Positions 50,290-58,888 of a stretch of DNA of 64,000 nt are shown in pieces. The stretch is from contig NZ_CP100463.1 of assembly GCF_024228675.1 (NCBI RefSeq), positions 1 to 64,000 of the forward strand, in the 5' to 3' direction. Made by a program: the position numbers and the translations under genes. The DNA is from Salinigranum marinum (GTDB lineage Archaea > Halobacteriota > Halobacteria > Halobacteriales > Haloferacaceae). The notes beneath the pieces were generated by a model. That model saw nothing but the letters and a program-made list of their open reading frames with translations, was not told the DNA's origin and ran no database searches. How positions within the stretch are numbered: position 1 is the first letter of the stretch; the number at the start of each line of letters is the position of its first letter.

Positions 50290-51267
50290 ATGAGCAACGA
50301 GACCAACCGGACGAGACGAGACGCACCGACCGACCCGCCGGCAGCGGAGATGGTCTGGATCCCCGGCGGCACGTTCACCATGGGATCCACGGCGTTTTAT
50401 CCCGAGGAGCGGCCGACCCGCGACGTCACGGTCGACGGGTTCTGGATGGATACCCACCACGTGACGAACGCGGCATTCGCGGCGTTCGTCGACGACACCG
50501 GATACACCACGTTCGCCGAACGCCCGCCGGATCCTGACGACTACCCGGGTGCGGATCCCGACGACCTCGTGCCCGGGTCCGCCGTGTTCATGTCGCCGGA
50601 CCACCCCGTCGACCTCCGGAACCCCGCAGGGTGGTGGACGTACGTCCCCGGTGCCGACTGGCGGCACCCGCTCGGGCCGGACAGCACCATCGAGGGGAAG
50701 GAGGACCACCCGGTCGTCCACGTCACGTACGAGGACGCCGCCGCGTACGCGGAGTGGGCCGACAAGACGCTCCCGACGGAAGCCCAGTGGGAACGCGCTG
50801 CCCGGGGCGGACTGGACGGCAAGCGGTTCGTCTGGGGCGACGACCACGTCGTCGACGGGCAACTGATGGCGAACACGTGGCAGGGGCAGTTCCCCTACGA
50901 GAACACCCTCCTCGACGGCTACGAGCGGACCTCGCCGGTCGGTTCGTTCCCCGCGAACGGCTTCGGACTGTTCGACATGGCGGGGAACGCCTGGCAGTGG
51001 ACCCGCGACTGGTACGCAGACGACCCGACGGCCGGCGAGGCGGACTCGCCCACGTGCTGTACCCCGACGAACCCACGCGGCGTCTCGAAAGCACGGAGCG
51101 TCGATCCGCACGATCCGTCGCAGGTCCCGCGGAAGGTGCTCAAAGGGGGATCACACCTCTGTGCCCCGAACTACTGCTTCCGCTACCGACCGGCCGGCCG
51201 GTATCCGGAACCCGTCGACACCTCGACGAGCCACGTCGGGTTCCGCTGTCTCGTCGAGGGCGCGTGA
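50290..51267 (+). CDS. Formylglycine-generating enzyme (SUMF1-type)
   Basis: A 325-residue FGE-sulfatase-fold protein. Sequence blocks WIPGGTFTMGS, HPVVHVTYEDAAAYAEWADK, LPTEAQWERAARGG and GLFDMAGNAWQWTRDWY fit the fold, and the C-terminal GGSHLCAPNYCFRYRPAGR keeps both active-site cysteines, C291 and C296. That marks a true copper-dependent formylglycine-generating enzyme, which oxidises a sulfatase Cys to formylglycine, rather than a sulfoxide-synthase relative. No intact Cys-type sulfatase is in the window; an arylsulfatase tail at 56438 is the only trace. Confidence 0.87.
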   Translation: MSNETNRTRRDAPTDPPAAEMVWIPGGTFTMGSTAFYPEERPTRDVTVDGFWMDTHHVTNAAFAAFVDDTGYTTFAERPPDPDDYPGADPDDLVPGSAVFMSPDHPVDLRNPAGWWTYVPGADWRHPLGPDSTIEGKEDHPVVHVTYEDAAAYAEWADKTLPTEAQWERAARGGLDGKRFVWGDDHVVDGQLMANTWQGQFPYENTLLDGYERTSPVGSFPANGFGLFDMAGNAWQWTRDWYADDPTAGEADSPTCCTPTNPRGVSKARSVDPHDPSQVPRKVLKGGSHLCAPNYCFRYRPAGRYPEPVDTSTSHVGFRCLVEGA

Positions 51268-52022
51268 CCCCGGTCCGACCGTCGGTCGTGGCGACACCGG
51301 GGGCCAGCAACTACCCCCTCGCGGCCGCGGTGTTCGCACTCGCGCTCGCGGCAGTTCACCTCACGACGGGTCGCTGGGAGTTCGTCCACCCCGAGCGCCG
51401 TCGCTGGTTCCTCTCCGCCGGCGGCGGGGCGTCGGTCGCGTACGTGTTCGTGCTCGTCCTCCCGGAGGTCAGCGAGGCGGCCATCGCCGTCGGCGAACTG
51501 AGACGGGAGGCGTTTCTGGCCGACCAACTGGTGTTCCTCGTCGCGCTCGTCGGGTTCGTGGTCTTCTATGGGGTCGAGGTGTTCGCCACCCAGCGCCGCG
51601 GCGAGGCCGTTACGGACGCGGGACTCAGCTACCGACTGCACGTCGTCACGTTCGCGACGTACAGCGGCGTCATCGGCTACCTGCTGTTCCACCAGGAGGC
51701 GACCGGCCTCTCGAACCTCTTCTTTTACGCCGTCGCGATGGCGCTACACTTCGGCGTCACGGACTACGGCCTCCACCGCCACTACGGCGACGCGTTCGAC
51801 CGGACCGGCAAGGTCCTCCTGGCGGGCGGAACCCTCGTCGGGGCGGCGATCGGGTTCGTGACCGAGATCGGGGCGTTCCCGCTGGCGATGGTGTTCGCGT
51901 TCGTCGCGGGCGCGATCGTCTTCAACGTCGTCAAGGAGGAACTCCCGACGCTCACCGACAGCCGGTTCGCCGCGTTCGTCACGGGCGCGCTGGTGTTCGT
52001 CGTGCTCCTGTTGCTCACGTGA
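51264..52022 (+). CDS. Multi-pass membrane protein coupled to the FGE gene
   Basis: A 252-residue protein with about eight helices, begun by a GTG that overlaps the FGE stop (GTGA). Polar residues inside helices (FHQEATGLSNLFFYAVAMAL, HFGVTDYGLHRHYGDAF, FVTEIGAFPLAMVFAF) give His and Glu positions that could bind metal, loosely recalling ZIP-type carriers. FGE needs copper, so metal supply is an attractive but unproved role. Confidence 0.6.
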   Translation: MTPVRPSVVATPGASNYPLAAAVFALALAAVHLTTGRWEFVHPERRRWFLSAGGGASVAYVFVLVLPEVSEAAIAVGELRREAFLADQLVFLVALVGFVVFYGVEVFATQRRGEAVTDAGLSYRLHVVTFATYSGVIGYLLFHQEATGLSNLFFYAVAMALHFGVTDYGLHRHYGDAFDRTGKVLLAGGTLVGAAIGFVTEIGAFPLAMVFAFVAGAIVFNVVKEELPTLTDSRFAAFVTGALVFVVLLLLT

Positions 52023-52073
52023 GGGCCTCTGGGTCGTCGTCGGGGTTCCGGCCGGAGACGCGACCGGTCCCTT

Positions 52074-53312
52074 TCACGAGGGGTTGCCGACGGCTCCGTC
52101 CGCGTGCTCGCTCTCGTACTGGCGGCTCGCGGTCACGCCCGACGACAGCGTCTCGCGAACGGCCTCGATGAACAGCCCCGGGTCGTCGAGGCGGACGTAA
52201 TCGAAGTGGGGGTCCGTGACGAACGACTTCCCGATATCCCAGAGCGTCCCGCGGAACGACGGCCGCTCCACGAACGGCGACTCGTCGCGCAGGATGCTCA
52301 GCAGGTGCGAAACCTCGCCGTACGTGATGTGACTCGCGACCCCGATCTCGTACGCCGGATCGATCCGTTCGGGCTCACCCCGCGCGCACAGCCAGTAGTA
52401 GTACGGAAAGTCGGCTCCCGCGCGGACCGCCTCGGGGAGCGACTGCCAGACACGCGGGTTGATCTCGAGGAACTTCCACTCGCCGGTCGTCGCGTCCTGT
52501 ATGTACTCGATACAGACCAGCCCGTGCCACTCGAGGTGGCTCAAGAGGTCGTACGCCGCGTCCTGCACCTCCTCGGAGTGGACGGACCGCCGGTAGACTC
52601 CACCGCCCCCGACCCACGAGTTCTGCCGGATCTGCCTGTGCTGGTACGTGGCCAGCGGCTCCCCGTGGTCCCAGAGCGCACAGTAGAGGTGCTTGTCGGC
52701 CTGGGGGATGAAGTCCTGTACGACCGGATCGTGCTGTAGCTTCTCACGGAGGGACGCGACGTCGGGCCCGACGCCGGCGGGGAGAAACAGCACGTGCTTT
52801 CGCTCGGCGGCGGTGTCGGCCGGGAACGAGTCGACGTAGTCGTCCGTGACCACGTTGTATCGCGATTTGATCACCACGTCGGTGTCCCACTCGTCGGCCT
52901 CGGAGAGTAACCGCGTCCGCGCCGTCGGCACGCCCGCGTCCGCAGCCTCCTCCGCGAGCCGCAACCGGTCGTGGACCTTCCTGAGCGTCTCGAAACGCGG
53001 CGTCACGAGGGACACGTGCTCGTTGAACTGCGCTCGGTACTTCGCGAAGACGTAGACGTCACACTCCCTGACCGGAACGACCGTGTCGACGTCGGGTCGC
53101 CCCGCGATCCGCAAGAGCTCGTCCTTGTATGCGCTCACGTCCTCGGGCGGCGCGCCGAGCCGGACGCGCTCGGAGCAGTATCGCGACGAGAAGTGCGGAA
53201 TGCGCGCCTGCTCGGAGGCGACGATCGTCCGGACACCGCGGCGGTTCAGAGACCGCATACAGGCGTAACTTTTCATTTGACAGCCGGTCGGAATGAGAAC
53301 ACCCCCAGTCAT
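52074..53312 (-). CDS. ATP-grasp carboxylate-amine ligase-like protein
   Basis: A 412-residue ATP-grasp enzyme. N-terminal MTGGVLIPTGCQMKSYACMR is the preATP-grasp domain; ATP-binding Lys is in DTDVVIKSRYNVV; the metal-binding end is WKFLEINPRVWQSLPEAVRA. ATP-grasp ligases join a carboxylate to an amine or thiol through an acyl-phosphate. Haloarchaeal relatives occur in surface-polymer loci. It is divergent from the toroid protein at 53560, sharing a 247-base promoter region. Confidence 0.85.
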   Translation of the reverse strand: MTGGVLIPTGCQMKSYACMRSLNRRGVRTIVASEQARIPHFSSRYCSERVRLGAPPEDVSAYKDELLRIAGRPDVDTVVPVRECDVYVFAKYRAQFNEHVSLVTPRFETLRKVHDRLRLAEEAADAGVPTARTRLLSEADEWDTDVVIKSRYNVVTDDYVDSFPADTAAERKHVLFLPAGVGPDVASLREKLQHDPVVQDFIPQADKHLYCALWDHGEPLATYQHRQIRQNSWVGGGGVYRRSVHSEEVQDAAYDLLSHLEWHGLVCIEYIQDATTGEWKFLEINPRVWQSLPEAVRAGADFPYYYWLCARGEPERIDPAYEIGVASHITYGEVSHLLSILRDESPFVERPSFRGTLWDIGKSFVTDPHFDYVRLDDPGLFIEAVRETLSSGVTASRQYESEHADGAVGNPS

Positions 53313-53463
53313 ACCGTCTCTCTTTTTCTTCTTGATTCAAAGTTATTGACCGAGTTCTTCCCTCTCACAAACGGCGAACGATCGGGGCCGTCGGACGGTC
53401 GCGAGTAAGACCGAGTTACCTCCTCAGACGGCCGACTGCACGGGTCGGGCCGCGGCCGACACC

Positions 53464-53497
53464 GGTGATTACCAGTAACCGGCGTATACTAATCACC
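53464..53497. promoter_or_regulatory. Inverted repeat between divergent genes
   Basis: GGTGATTA (53464-53471) and TAATCACC (53490-53497) form perfect 8-bp arms with an 18-base spacer holding CGTATACT. It lies 60-100 bases before the toroid gene and could coordinate both divergent genes. Confidence 0.45.
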
Positions 53498-53559
53498 ATG
53501 TACTGTTTCCGTTCCGTCACGCTACCGTTACCCGGCAGCCTCACACACGGATACATCCG

Positions 53560-54819
53560 ATGACAGTGACAGACGCGGACCACGAGAGCGAGATCGGCGA
53601 TGAACAGAGCGCAGTTGTGCCGGGCGACCGCGCGGTGCTTGATATGCTCGAGCGGACGCTAGCGTACGCACGCGAGCGGGACTACACCGGCTGGGACTAC
53701 GGCGACGGGATGAGCAGCCGTCTCCGGCGGGTGCTCCCGATCGAATCGAAGTGGGTGAACATCTCCTTTCAGGAACTGGTCAAGCGAGCGCCGATCAACG
53801 TCAGGCCGCTCCTCCTGGTGGAGCAGCGACGGAACTACCAGGGAGCGGCGCTGTTCGCGATGGCCAACCAGACCGCGGACCGCCTCGTCGCGCCCGGTCG
53901 CGCCGACGGGGAGGGCGCGTCGACGGTCGACTACGGCCGCGAGGCCACCGAGCTGGCAGACTGGCTGGTGAACAACCGGATCGACGGCTACAGCGGCTAC
54001 TGTGCGGGCTATCCCCACCCGATCCAACACCTCGACGGGCGAGGCTACCCGGGGCAACCGGACATCATCAACACGTCGTTCGGGGTCAAAGCGCTCCTGC
54101 GGGCCGCCGCGTTCGACACGCGCTACGCCGAGACGGTCAGGGACGCCGCCGACTTCGTCGTGGACGACCTGAACTACCGGCCGGTAGAGGCGGGACGGGG
54201 GGCCGTCGTCGACTACCACACGAAACATCCCCAGGACTACTTCACGATCAACGCCGGGGCGATCTGTGCGCGGACGTTCGTCGATCTGTACGATCGGTTC
54301 CCCGACGACGAACTCCTCGACCGGGCCAGGGGACTGCTCGACCGCGTCGAGGAGTTACAGACGCCGCTCGGGGGCTGGATGTACCGCGATCCCCCGGAGG
54401 CGTCGCACCTCTCGATGGACACCCACCACAACGGGTTCATCATCGAGAGTTTCCAGCGGTATCGCGACGTGACGGGCGACGACCGATACGACGACTGCCT
54501 CGCCAGGGCGCTCGCGTTCTTTCGGGACGAACTCTTCGAGCCGAACGGTGCCCCGAACTTCGACGAGACGAGCACCTATCCCCGCGACGTTCACGCGAGT
54601 ACACAGGGCGTGCTCGTCTTCACCTACGCCGGCGACCTCCCGTTCGCCCGTCGAATCCTCCAGTGGGCGTTCGACAACCTCCACGCCGGCGGCGGGCAGT
54701 TCTACTCCCGCAGGGGGCGCTGGTACGTCAAACGCGTTACGCTGATGCGGTGGTGTCAGGCCTGGATGGCCTACGCCATGAGCGAGTACCTCGACGCACG
54801 TCTGTCGGGCCCCGAGTGA
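53560..54819 (+). CDS. Alpha/alpha-toroid protein of surface-polymer type
   Basis: A 419-residue helical-repeat protein: LADWLVNNRIDGYSGYCAGY, DIINTSFGVKALLRAAAFDT, QDYFTINAGAICARTFVDLY and DTHHNGFIIESFQRYRDVTG are inner-outer helix pairs of an (alpha/alpha)6 barrel, as in glycosidases, lyases and epimerases. Relatives are often labelled antibiotic ABC transporter permease, wrongly since there are no membrane helices. They occur with glycosyltransferase clusters. Conserved His, Tyr, Asp and Trp in the loops suggest a carbohydrate enzyme, not proved. Confidence 0.75.
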   Translation: MTVTDADHESEIGDEQSAVVPGDRAVLDMLERTLAYARERDYTGWDYGDGMSSRLRRVLPIESKWVNISFQELVKRAPINVRPLLLVEQRRNYQGAALFAMANQTADRLVAPGRADGEGASTVDYGREATELADWLVNNRIDGYSGYCAGYPHPIQHLDGRGYPGQPDIINTSFGVKALLRAAAFDTRYAETVRDAADFVVDDLNYRPVEAGRGAVVDYHTKHPQDYFTINAGAICARTFVDLYDRFPDDELLDRARGLLDRVEELQTPLGGWMYRDPPEASHLSMDTHHNGFIIESFQRYRDVTGDDRYDDCLARALAFFRDELFEPNGAPNFDETSTYPRDVHASTQGVLVFTYAGDLPFARRILQWAFDNLHAGGGQFYSRRGRWYVKRVTLMRWCQAWMAYAMSEYLDARLSGPE

Positions 54820-54887
54820 GCGCCCGACCCCGGAATAGACGCACCCGGCCACATCGAGCGTCCGATGACCGACCGTCGGCTGCGCAC

Positions 54888-56255
54888 TCAATCGTCAGTT
54901 CCGTCGGAGGGCGACTGCTCGACCGGCTCTTCGTCTGTGCTCGTCGGTCGCGACTCCGCATCGACGACCGTCCGCCCGGGTATCGGATCGTCGGTCCGGG
55001 GCGTTCGCGTCAGCACCTGCTCTAAGAGTGTCAGGTCCGTCGGGTCCTCCTTTTCGATCACGTGGTACTCCACGACGACATCGCCCTCGTCTTCGGTGAT
55101 CCGGAAGTAGTTGAGCCGGAACGACGGGTAGAACACCCACGGAAGCAGGCCGAACACCACGTTCTGTCGGAACAGCCGCCGCAGCCACGTCCCGGTGTTC
55201 ACGACGAGGCGGTCGTCGACCTCCGTGAGCGAGACGCGGTGCGTGTGGCCGTAGACGAAGACGGCGACCTCGGGCCGCTCCGCGAACACCGCTCGCGCCC
55301 CCTCGACGTACGCGTCCGCGACGGCCTCCGGTTCGCCAGTCCGAATCAGCCCGAACCGATCGAGCGTCTTCCGAACGTCGCGAACGAGGATGTACAGCGG
55401 CACGGAGATGACGGTCAACAGCGTGATGACGACTATGTTGACGACCAGCACGAGGTCGATGATCGCGCCCACGATCCCGAGTTGGCCGAGGGCCTGCTCC
55501 GTCAGTTCGAGCGGTGCCGACCAGAGCCCCGTCGCCGACAGGACGACCAGCACGAGGAAAAACACGCTGACGTTGAACAGCAAGAGGAACGGGAGCACCA
55601 CGTACCGAATGAGGGGGCTCATCTCACGGTAGAAGTAGTTCGAGATTATCCAGTCGGGGATCTCCGTCATCGGGGTCACGGACTGGATGTCCTTGAGCCA
55701 GTTGAACTTCCCCCGGGCCGAGAGCTTCCCCGCGCGACTCGTGATGTGTCGGTTCACGAAGTAGCCGGGCGGGTTGGCGTACGGGTTGCCGAACTCGGGG
55801 CTGCGGTTGTTCGGGTCGCGCTGTTGGCCGTGTTCGATCCAGACGACTCGGTCACCGACCGCACGCGTGATCGCGACCTCCTGTTCGAGCGTGACGTTGT
55901 ACTCGGCCAGGCGCTCGACGTACGCCGGGTAACACGCGAGTTCGTAGTCGTGGTTGCCGGGGATGAACGTGATCGGTATCCGCTCGCCCGTCGCTTTGAG
56001 CTGCTCGAACAGTTCCGGGTAGCGCTCGACGAGCGCGTCGAACTTCTCCATCCCCTCGAGTTCCGTGAACTCCCACAGCCCGAAGGCGTCCCCGTTGACG
56101 ATGAGTTCGGCGTCCTCGTCGCGCGCTTCGAGCTCCCGGAGGAACCCGAGCAGTTCCGCTTCGAACTCGACGTGCTGGAGCTGTTCGTCCCCCCCGATGT
56201 GGAGGTCGCTGATAAAGTAGTACGTGTTCGCTCGTTCGGTCTCGGGTGGTGCCAT
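54888..56255 (-). CDS. Metallophosphoesterase with membrane helices inserted in the domain
   Basis: A 455-residue protein. Catalytic blocks are FISDLHIGG (D17, H19), VNGDAFGLWEF (D56), IPGNHDYEL (N101, H102), WIEHGQQRD (H142) and VYGHTHR (336-340). Between H142 and GHTHR lie two or more hydrophobic segments at about 216-242 and 262-292, so the phosphoesterase fold is interrupted by a membrane hairpin. The substrate may be a lipid phosphodiester such as a CDP- or UDP-linked lipid. The first 45-50 codons also occur as a fragment at 61614-61778. Confidence 0.85.
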   Translation of the reverse strand: MAPPETERANTYYFISDLHIGGDEQLQHVEFEAELLGFLRELEARDEDAELIVNGDAFGLWEFTELEGMEKFDALVERYPELFEQLKATGERIPITFIPGNHDYELACYPAYVERLAEYNVTLEQEVAITRAVGDRVVWIEHGQQRDPNNRSPEFGNPYANPPGYFVNRHITSRAGKLSARGKFNWLKDIQSVTPMTEIPDWIISNYFYREMSPLIRYVVLPFLLLFNVSVFFLVLVVLSATGLWSAPLELTEQALGQLGIVGAIIDLVLVVNIVVITLLTVISVPLYILVRDVRKTLDRFGLIRTGEPEAVADAYVEGARAVFAERPEVAVFVYGHTHRVSLTEVDDRLVVNTGTWLRRLFRQNVVFGLLPWVFYPSFRLNYFRITEDEGDVVVEYHVIEKEDPTDLTLLEQVLTRTPRTDDPIPGRTVVDAESRPTSTDEEPVEQSPSDGTDD

Positions 56256-56438
56256 GCGCTGAGTCTGTCCGGCGTCGATCGGTTCCGACAGCCGTCATAC
56301 GTCCGCCGAACGGATAGCTCTTGGCCGGACCGTCCGGCGGTCGGGTGGTCCGACGGGCCGATCAGTCGAGGCGGACAGCGGTCCCGTAGGCGATCACTTC
56401 CGACGCGCCCTGGGTCACCCCCGACGTCTCCATCCGGA
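56113..56438. repeat. Left copy of the island-flanking direct duplication
   Basis: This stretch covers the 5' end of the phosphoesterase gene, the intergenic space and the 3' end of a ybjQ copy. It matches 61636-61949 in the same orientation, with scattered substitutions and small indels. Both ends of the similarity are abrupt. Confidence 0.85.
56362..56436 (-). pseudogene. 3' fragment of a ybjQ/UPF0145 gene
   Basis: Reads METSGVTQGASEVIAYGTAV then RLD and a stop, identical to the end of the intact ybjQ at 61873. The rest is missing at the junction near 56437. It is part of the left duplication copy. Confidence 0.85.
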
Positions 56439-56743
56439 TGGAGTCCGAGACGACCGGCGAACCGGATGTCGCGAACGGGAAGGGTGCACCGGTGACCGTG
56501 CGGCTCTACCAGGACGACACGCAGGTCGGCGAGGGTGACCTCCCGAAGACGATTCCGATCATGATCGGCATCGTTGCCGGACTGAGCTGTGGCCAAGACA
56601 GCGTCAACACGGTCGCCGATGCGTATCGAGACCGTAAGCCGTTCGCGTTCACCGGCGACATCGCACGGGTGACCGTCGACGTCAGCGGCGAACCCTTCGT
56701 CCACGAGGAGAAAGAGATGGACCGGCCCATGGCGCGGGAGTAA
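56438..56743 (+). pseudogene. C-terminal fragment of an arylsulfatase
   Basis: The readable part, VTVRLYQDDTQVGEGDLPKT then VADAYRDRKPFAFTGDIARV and a VTVDVSG end, is the small C-terminal beta-subdomain of type I arylsulfatases (the G-x-V-x-L-Y, V-G-E-G and F-x-F-T-G-x-I-x-x-V pattern). The catalytic N-terminal 400 or so residues, including the C-x-P-x-R site, are absent: the gene is cut exactly at the edge of the duplication. It is therefore a dead remnant. The apparent ATG at 56438 is a product of the junction. Confidence 0.7.
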
Positions 56744-56782
56744 CCGTTCAACCGAAGGACATGAAAACGACATGGTGACAAG

Positions 56783-57439
56783 ATGGGAATGAGAAGACGA
56801 CGACAACGACGGCAGGATCGGCGAGCAAACTGGAGGGCTCGACTGACGGGCAGTAGCCCTCCCCCGAGCGAACAGCCCCTCAAGCAACCGGCCGATTCGA
56901 CCGCCGAGCCATCGGATGAACTTGGCAGATCGACGCGCTACATGATGCGCCAGAAAATCGTCACATTCGGAAACGACTTGATCATCCAGACTGCCGAAGG
57001 CGTGCCGGCGTTCATGATCGACGGGAAGGTACTCCGGGTACGGAACTCCATCCAGCTCAACGACCTGCAGGGCCAGACCCTCTACCGTATCCAGGAGCGA
57101 ATCGCGAGGGTCAGGGAGACGATGGTGATAGAGCGCTAGAGTCAACGGGTCGCGACCATCCACATGGCGCTGGTGAGGCCGCTCCGCAACCGATTCGATG
57201 TGGAGGTCGCTGATGGCCCGAGCCTTCACGTGCAGGGGAACATCTTCGCCCATGAGTACACCATCACCCGCAACGGCGCACCCGTCGCAAACGTGTCCAA
57301 ACGGTGGTTCCGCGTTCGGGAGACGTACGGTGTCGAGGTGATGCCGGGCGACCACGACGCGTTCGTGCTCGCAGTGGTCGCGGCAATCGATGCCATCGTG
57401 TCGAAGGGTCCAGGCGGCCGACGTCAGCGTCGTCGGTGA
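56783..57439 (+). pseudogene. LURP-one-related (LOR) gene with in-frame amber stop
   Basis: Two pieces of one LOR protein lie in the same frame, separated only by TAG at 57137-57139. The first half holds RYMMRQKIVTFGNDLIIQTA, then VPAFMIDGKVLRVRNS; the second QRVATIHMALVRPLRNRFDV, then IFAHEYTITRNG and KRWFRVRETYGVEV. The intact relative at 62843 reads straight through this point. A nonsense mutation is the simplest reading. LOR proteins have a tubby-like barrel and unknown function. Confidence 0.8.
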
Positions 57440-57496
57440 GACGAGGCCATCCTTCATCAGCGCTGGGTTACCGTCGTCTGACGATTTCCTACTACC

Positions 57497-57525
57497 GTTC
57501 GGGTGAGCTGGCGGCTCACCCGAAC
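57497..57525. terminator. Perfect 12-bp hairpin between convergent genes
   Basis: GTTCGGGTGAGC and GCTCACCCGAAC pair perfectly around TGGCG. It lies between the LOR pseudogene and the DHH gene, which converge here, so it can serve both 3' ends. Confidence 0.5.
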
Positions 57526-57588
57526 AATCACCGTCCGAGAATCGCGATCAGGCGGGTCGGCATGTTCATGACAGTGGATAATCATCAA

Positions 57589-58691
57589 TCATCCAGCCGT
57601 CTGAGGCGGGTATTTCGCTCTGGTACGCTCAATCATGACATGGCTGTGAATTAGAGGTAGGCAGTCGACCATCGTGCATTTCGGGAGCCGGGACGCGACT
57701 GTCACTCCGGTGGCATAGAAGTACCGTTCGGCGATCGGCTCGACGTACGCCTCGTTCAACGTACGCCAGTCTGTTCCTGTGGGGATCGACGACTCGACCG
57801 GGATCACCCACCAGCCATGTCCTCGTGTCCGCCTGCTCGGCTCTGACTGCCGACCACCTCGCGGAGGACGCGGTTCAACTGAAGCGCCGGGTTCTGGGAG
57901 CGCGCACTCAGGTGGATCTCGCCGTCGCTGATGCCGTAGACGAAGGTGTTGTCGGTGCCCTTGAGGTTGATAAGGATGTTGGCTGCCTGTGGCAGGGCGT
58001 CGCGCACGGCGACGTGACCTACCCAGGACACGAGGCTCCGGCCCCGAACCCGTCGGTTCTTGATCGCATCCTCGATCGCGTTTATCCTCGCGGGAGAGAA
58101 CTGGGCGCTGTAGAACTCATAGATCATCGACTGGCTGGCGTGGCGCTGGAGTAGTGTTGCTGCGTCGTACGCGAAGTGGGTCGGATTACGGACGTGGTCG
58201 AGTCTCTCTCGGTGAAGGGCGAAGAGGAGCATCGAAGCGAGATACACCGGTGGCGGATTGGAGATTTCGGTGAGGTACTCGGTGAGGATGGTGCTCGTCG
58301 CCCCGAAGGAGGGACGGAGATAGACGAATCTGGCGTGTACCGGTTTGTTGTACTGGTGATGGTCGATGACGATGTCGACGTCCGTGCCCGGGGGGAGCTG
58401 CGTGTGGTCCCCGGGGAGCGCGTGGTCGACGAAAGCGATGAGTGCCGTGCCGGTGACCGTGGTGGAGGTGACTGCAACGAGTTTGAGCCCGAACTGCTCG
58501 ACCATCGCGCGGTTCTGTTGTGGGAGATCGTCCCGCCGTAACGGATCCGGACGTCCGAAACCCCTGTTCTCCGCGATCCACTCGATCGCCGCCGCGCTCG
58601 CAATGTTATCCGGATCCGGACTGTCGTGACAGACGATATCGAGCGACGTGTGGCCCCGCAGCAACTCGACTAGCTCGTAGAGACGGCTCAT
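57589..58691 (-). pseudogene. DHH-family phosphoesterase gene with C-terminal frameshift
   Basis: From 58691 the frame encodes a NrnA/RecJ-like DHH protein: LDIVCHDSPDPDNIASAAAI, VDIVIDHHQYN (the DHH motif), and a DHHA1 end GGHEDMAGG. It stops at 57804, in the middle of the DHHA1 motif. The next frame continues the expected fold (VIPVESSIPTGTDWRTLNEA, YVEPIAERYF) to 57589. Removing one base from the GGG at 57807-57809 joins them. Such enzymes degrade nano-RNA or cyclic-dinucleotide products. Truncation or sequencing error cannot be told apart. Confidence 0.72.
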
Positions 58692-58720
58692 GTTCAGGAT
58701 AGGCCGTCGAAATCATCAAT

Positions 58721-58740
58721 GTTTGAGTGAAGTCTCAAAC
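58721..58740. promoter_or_regulatory. Inverted repeat upstream of the DHH gene
   Basis: GTTTGAG-TGAAGT-CTCAAAC, perfect 7-bp arms, lies 30-50 bases upstream of the start at 58691, over the expected promoter. A likely operator. Confidence 0.4.
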
Positions 58741-58888
58741 CGAGGGGACCTCTCTGCCTGGTGATGGCGAAGAAGCCCGAGACCGGACGGGAGGTACGCG
58801 ACACCGAGATCACCGCTTCCTGTTCGGCTGGTGTGTTTCACTCGACGATGCACTTTAGATCGACAGTGATTCGGGCGGTGGCGACGGG

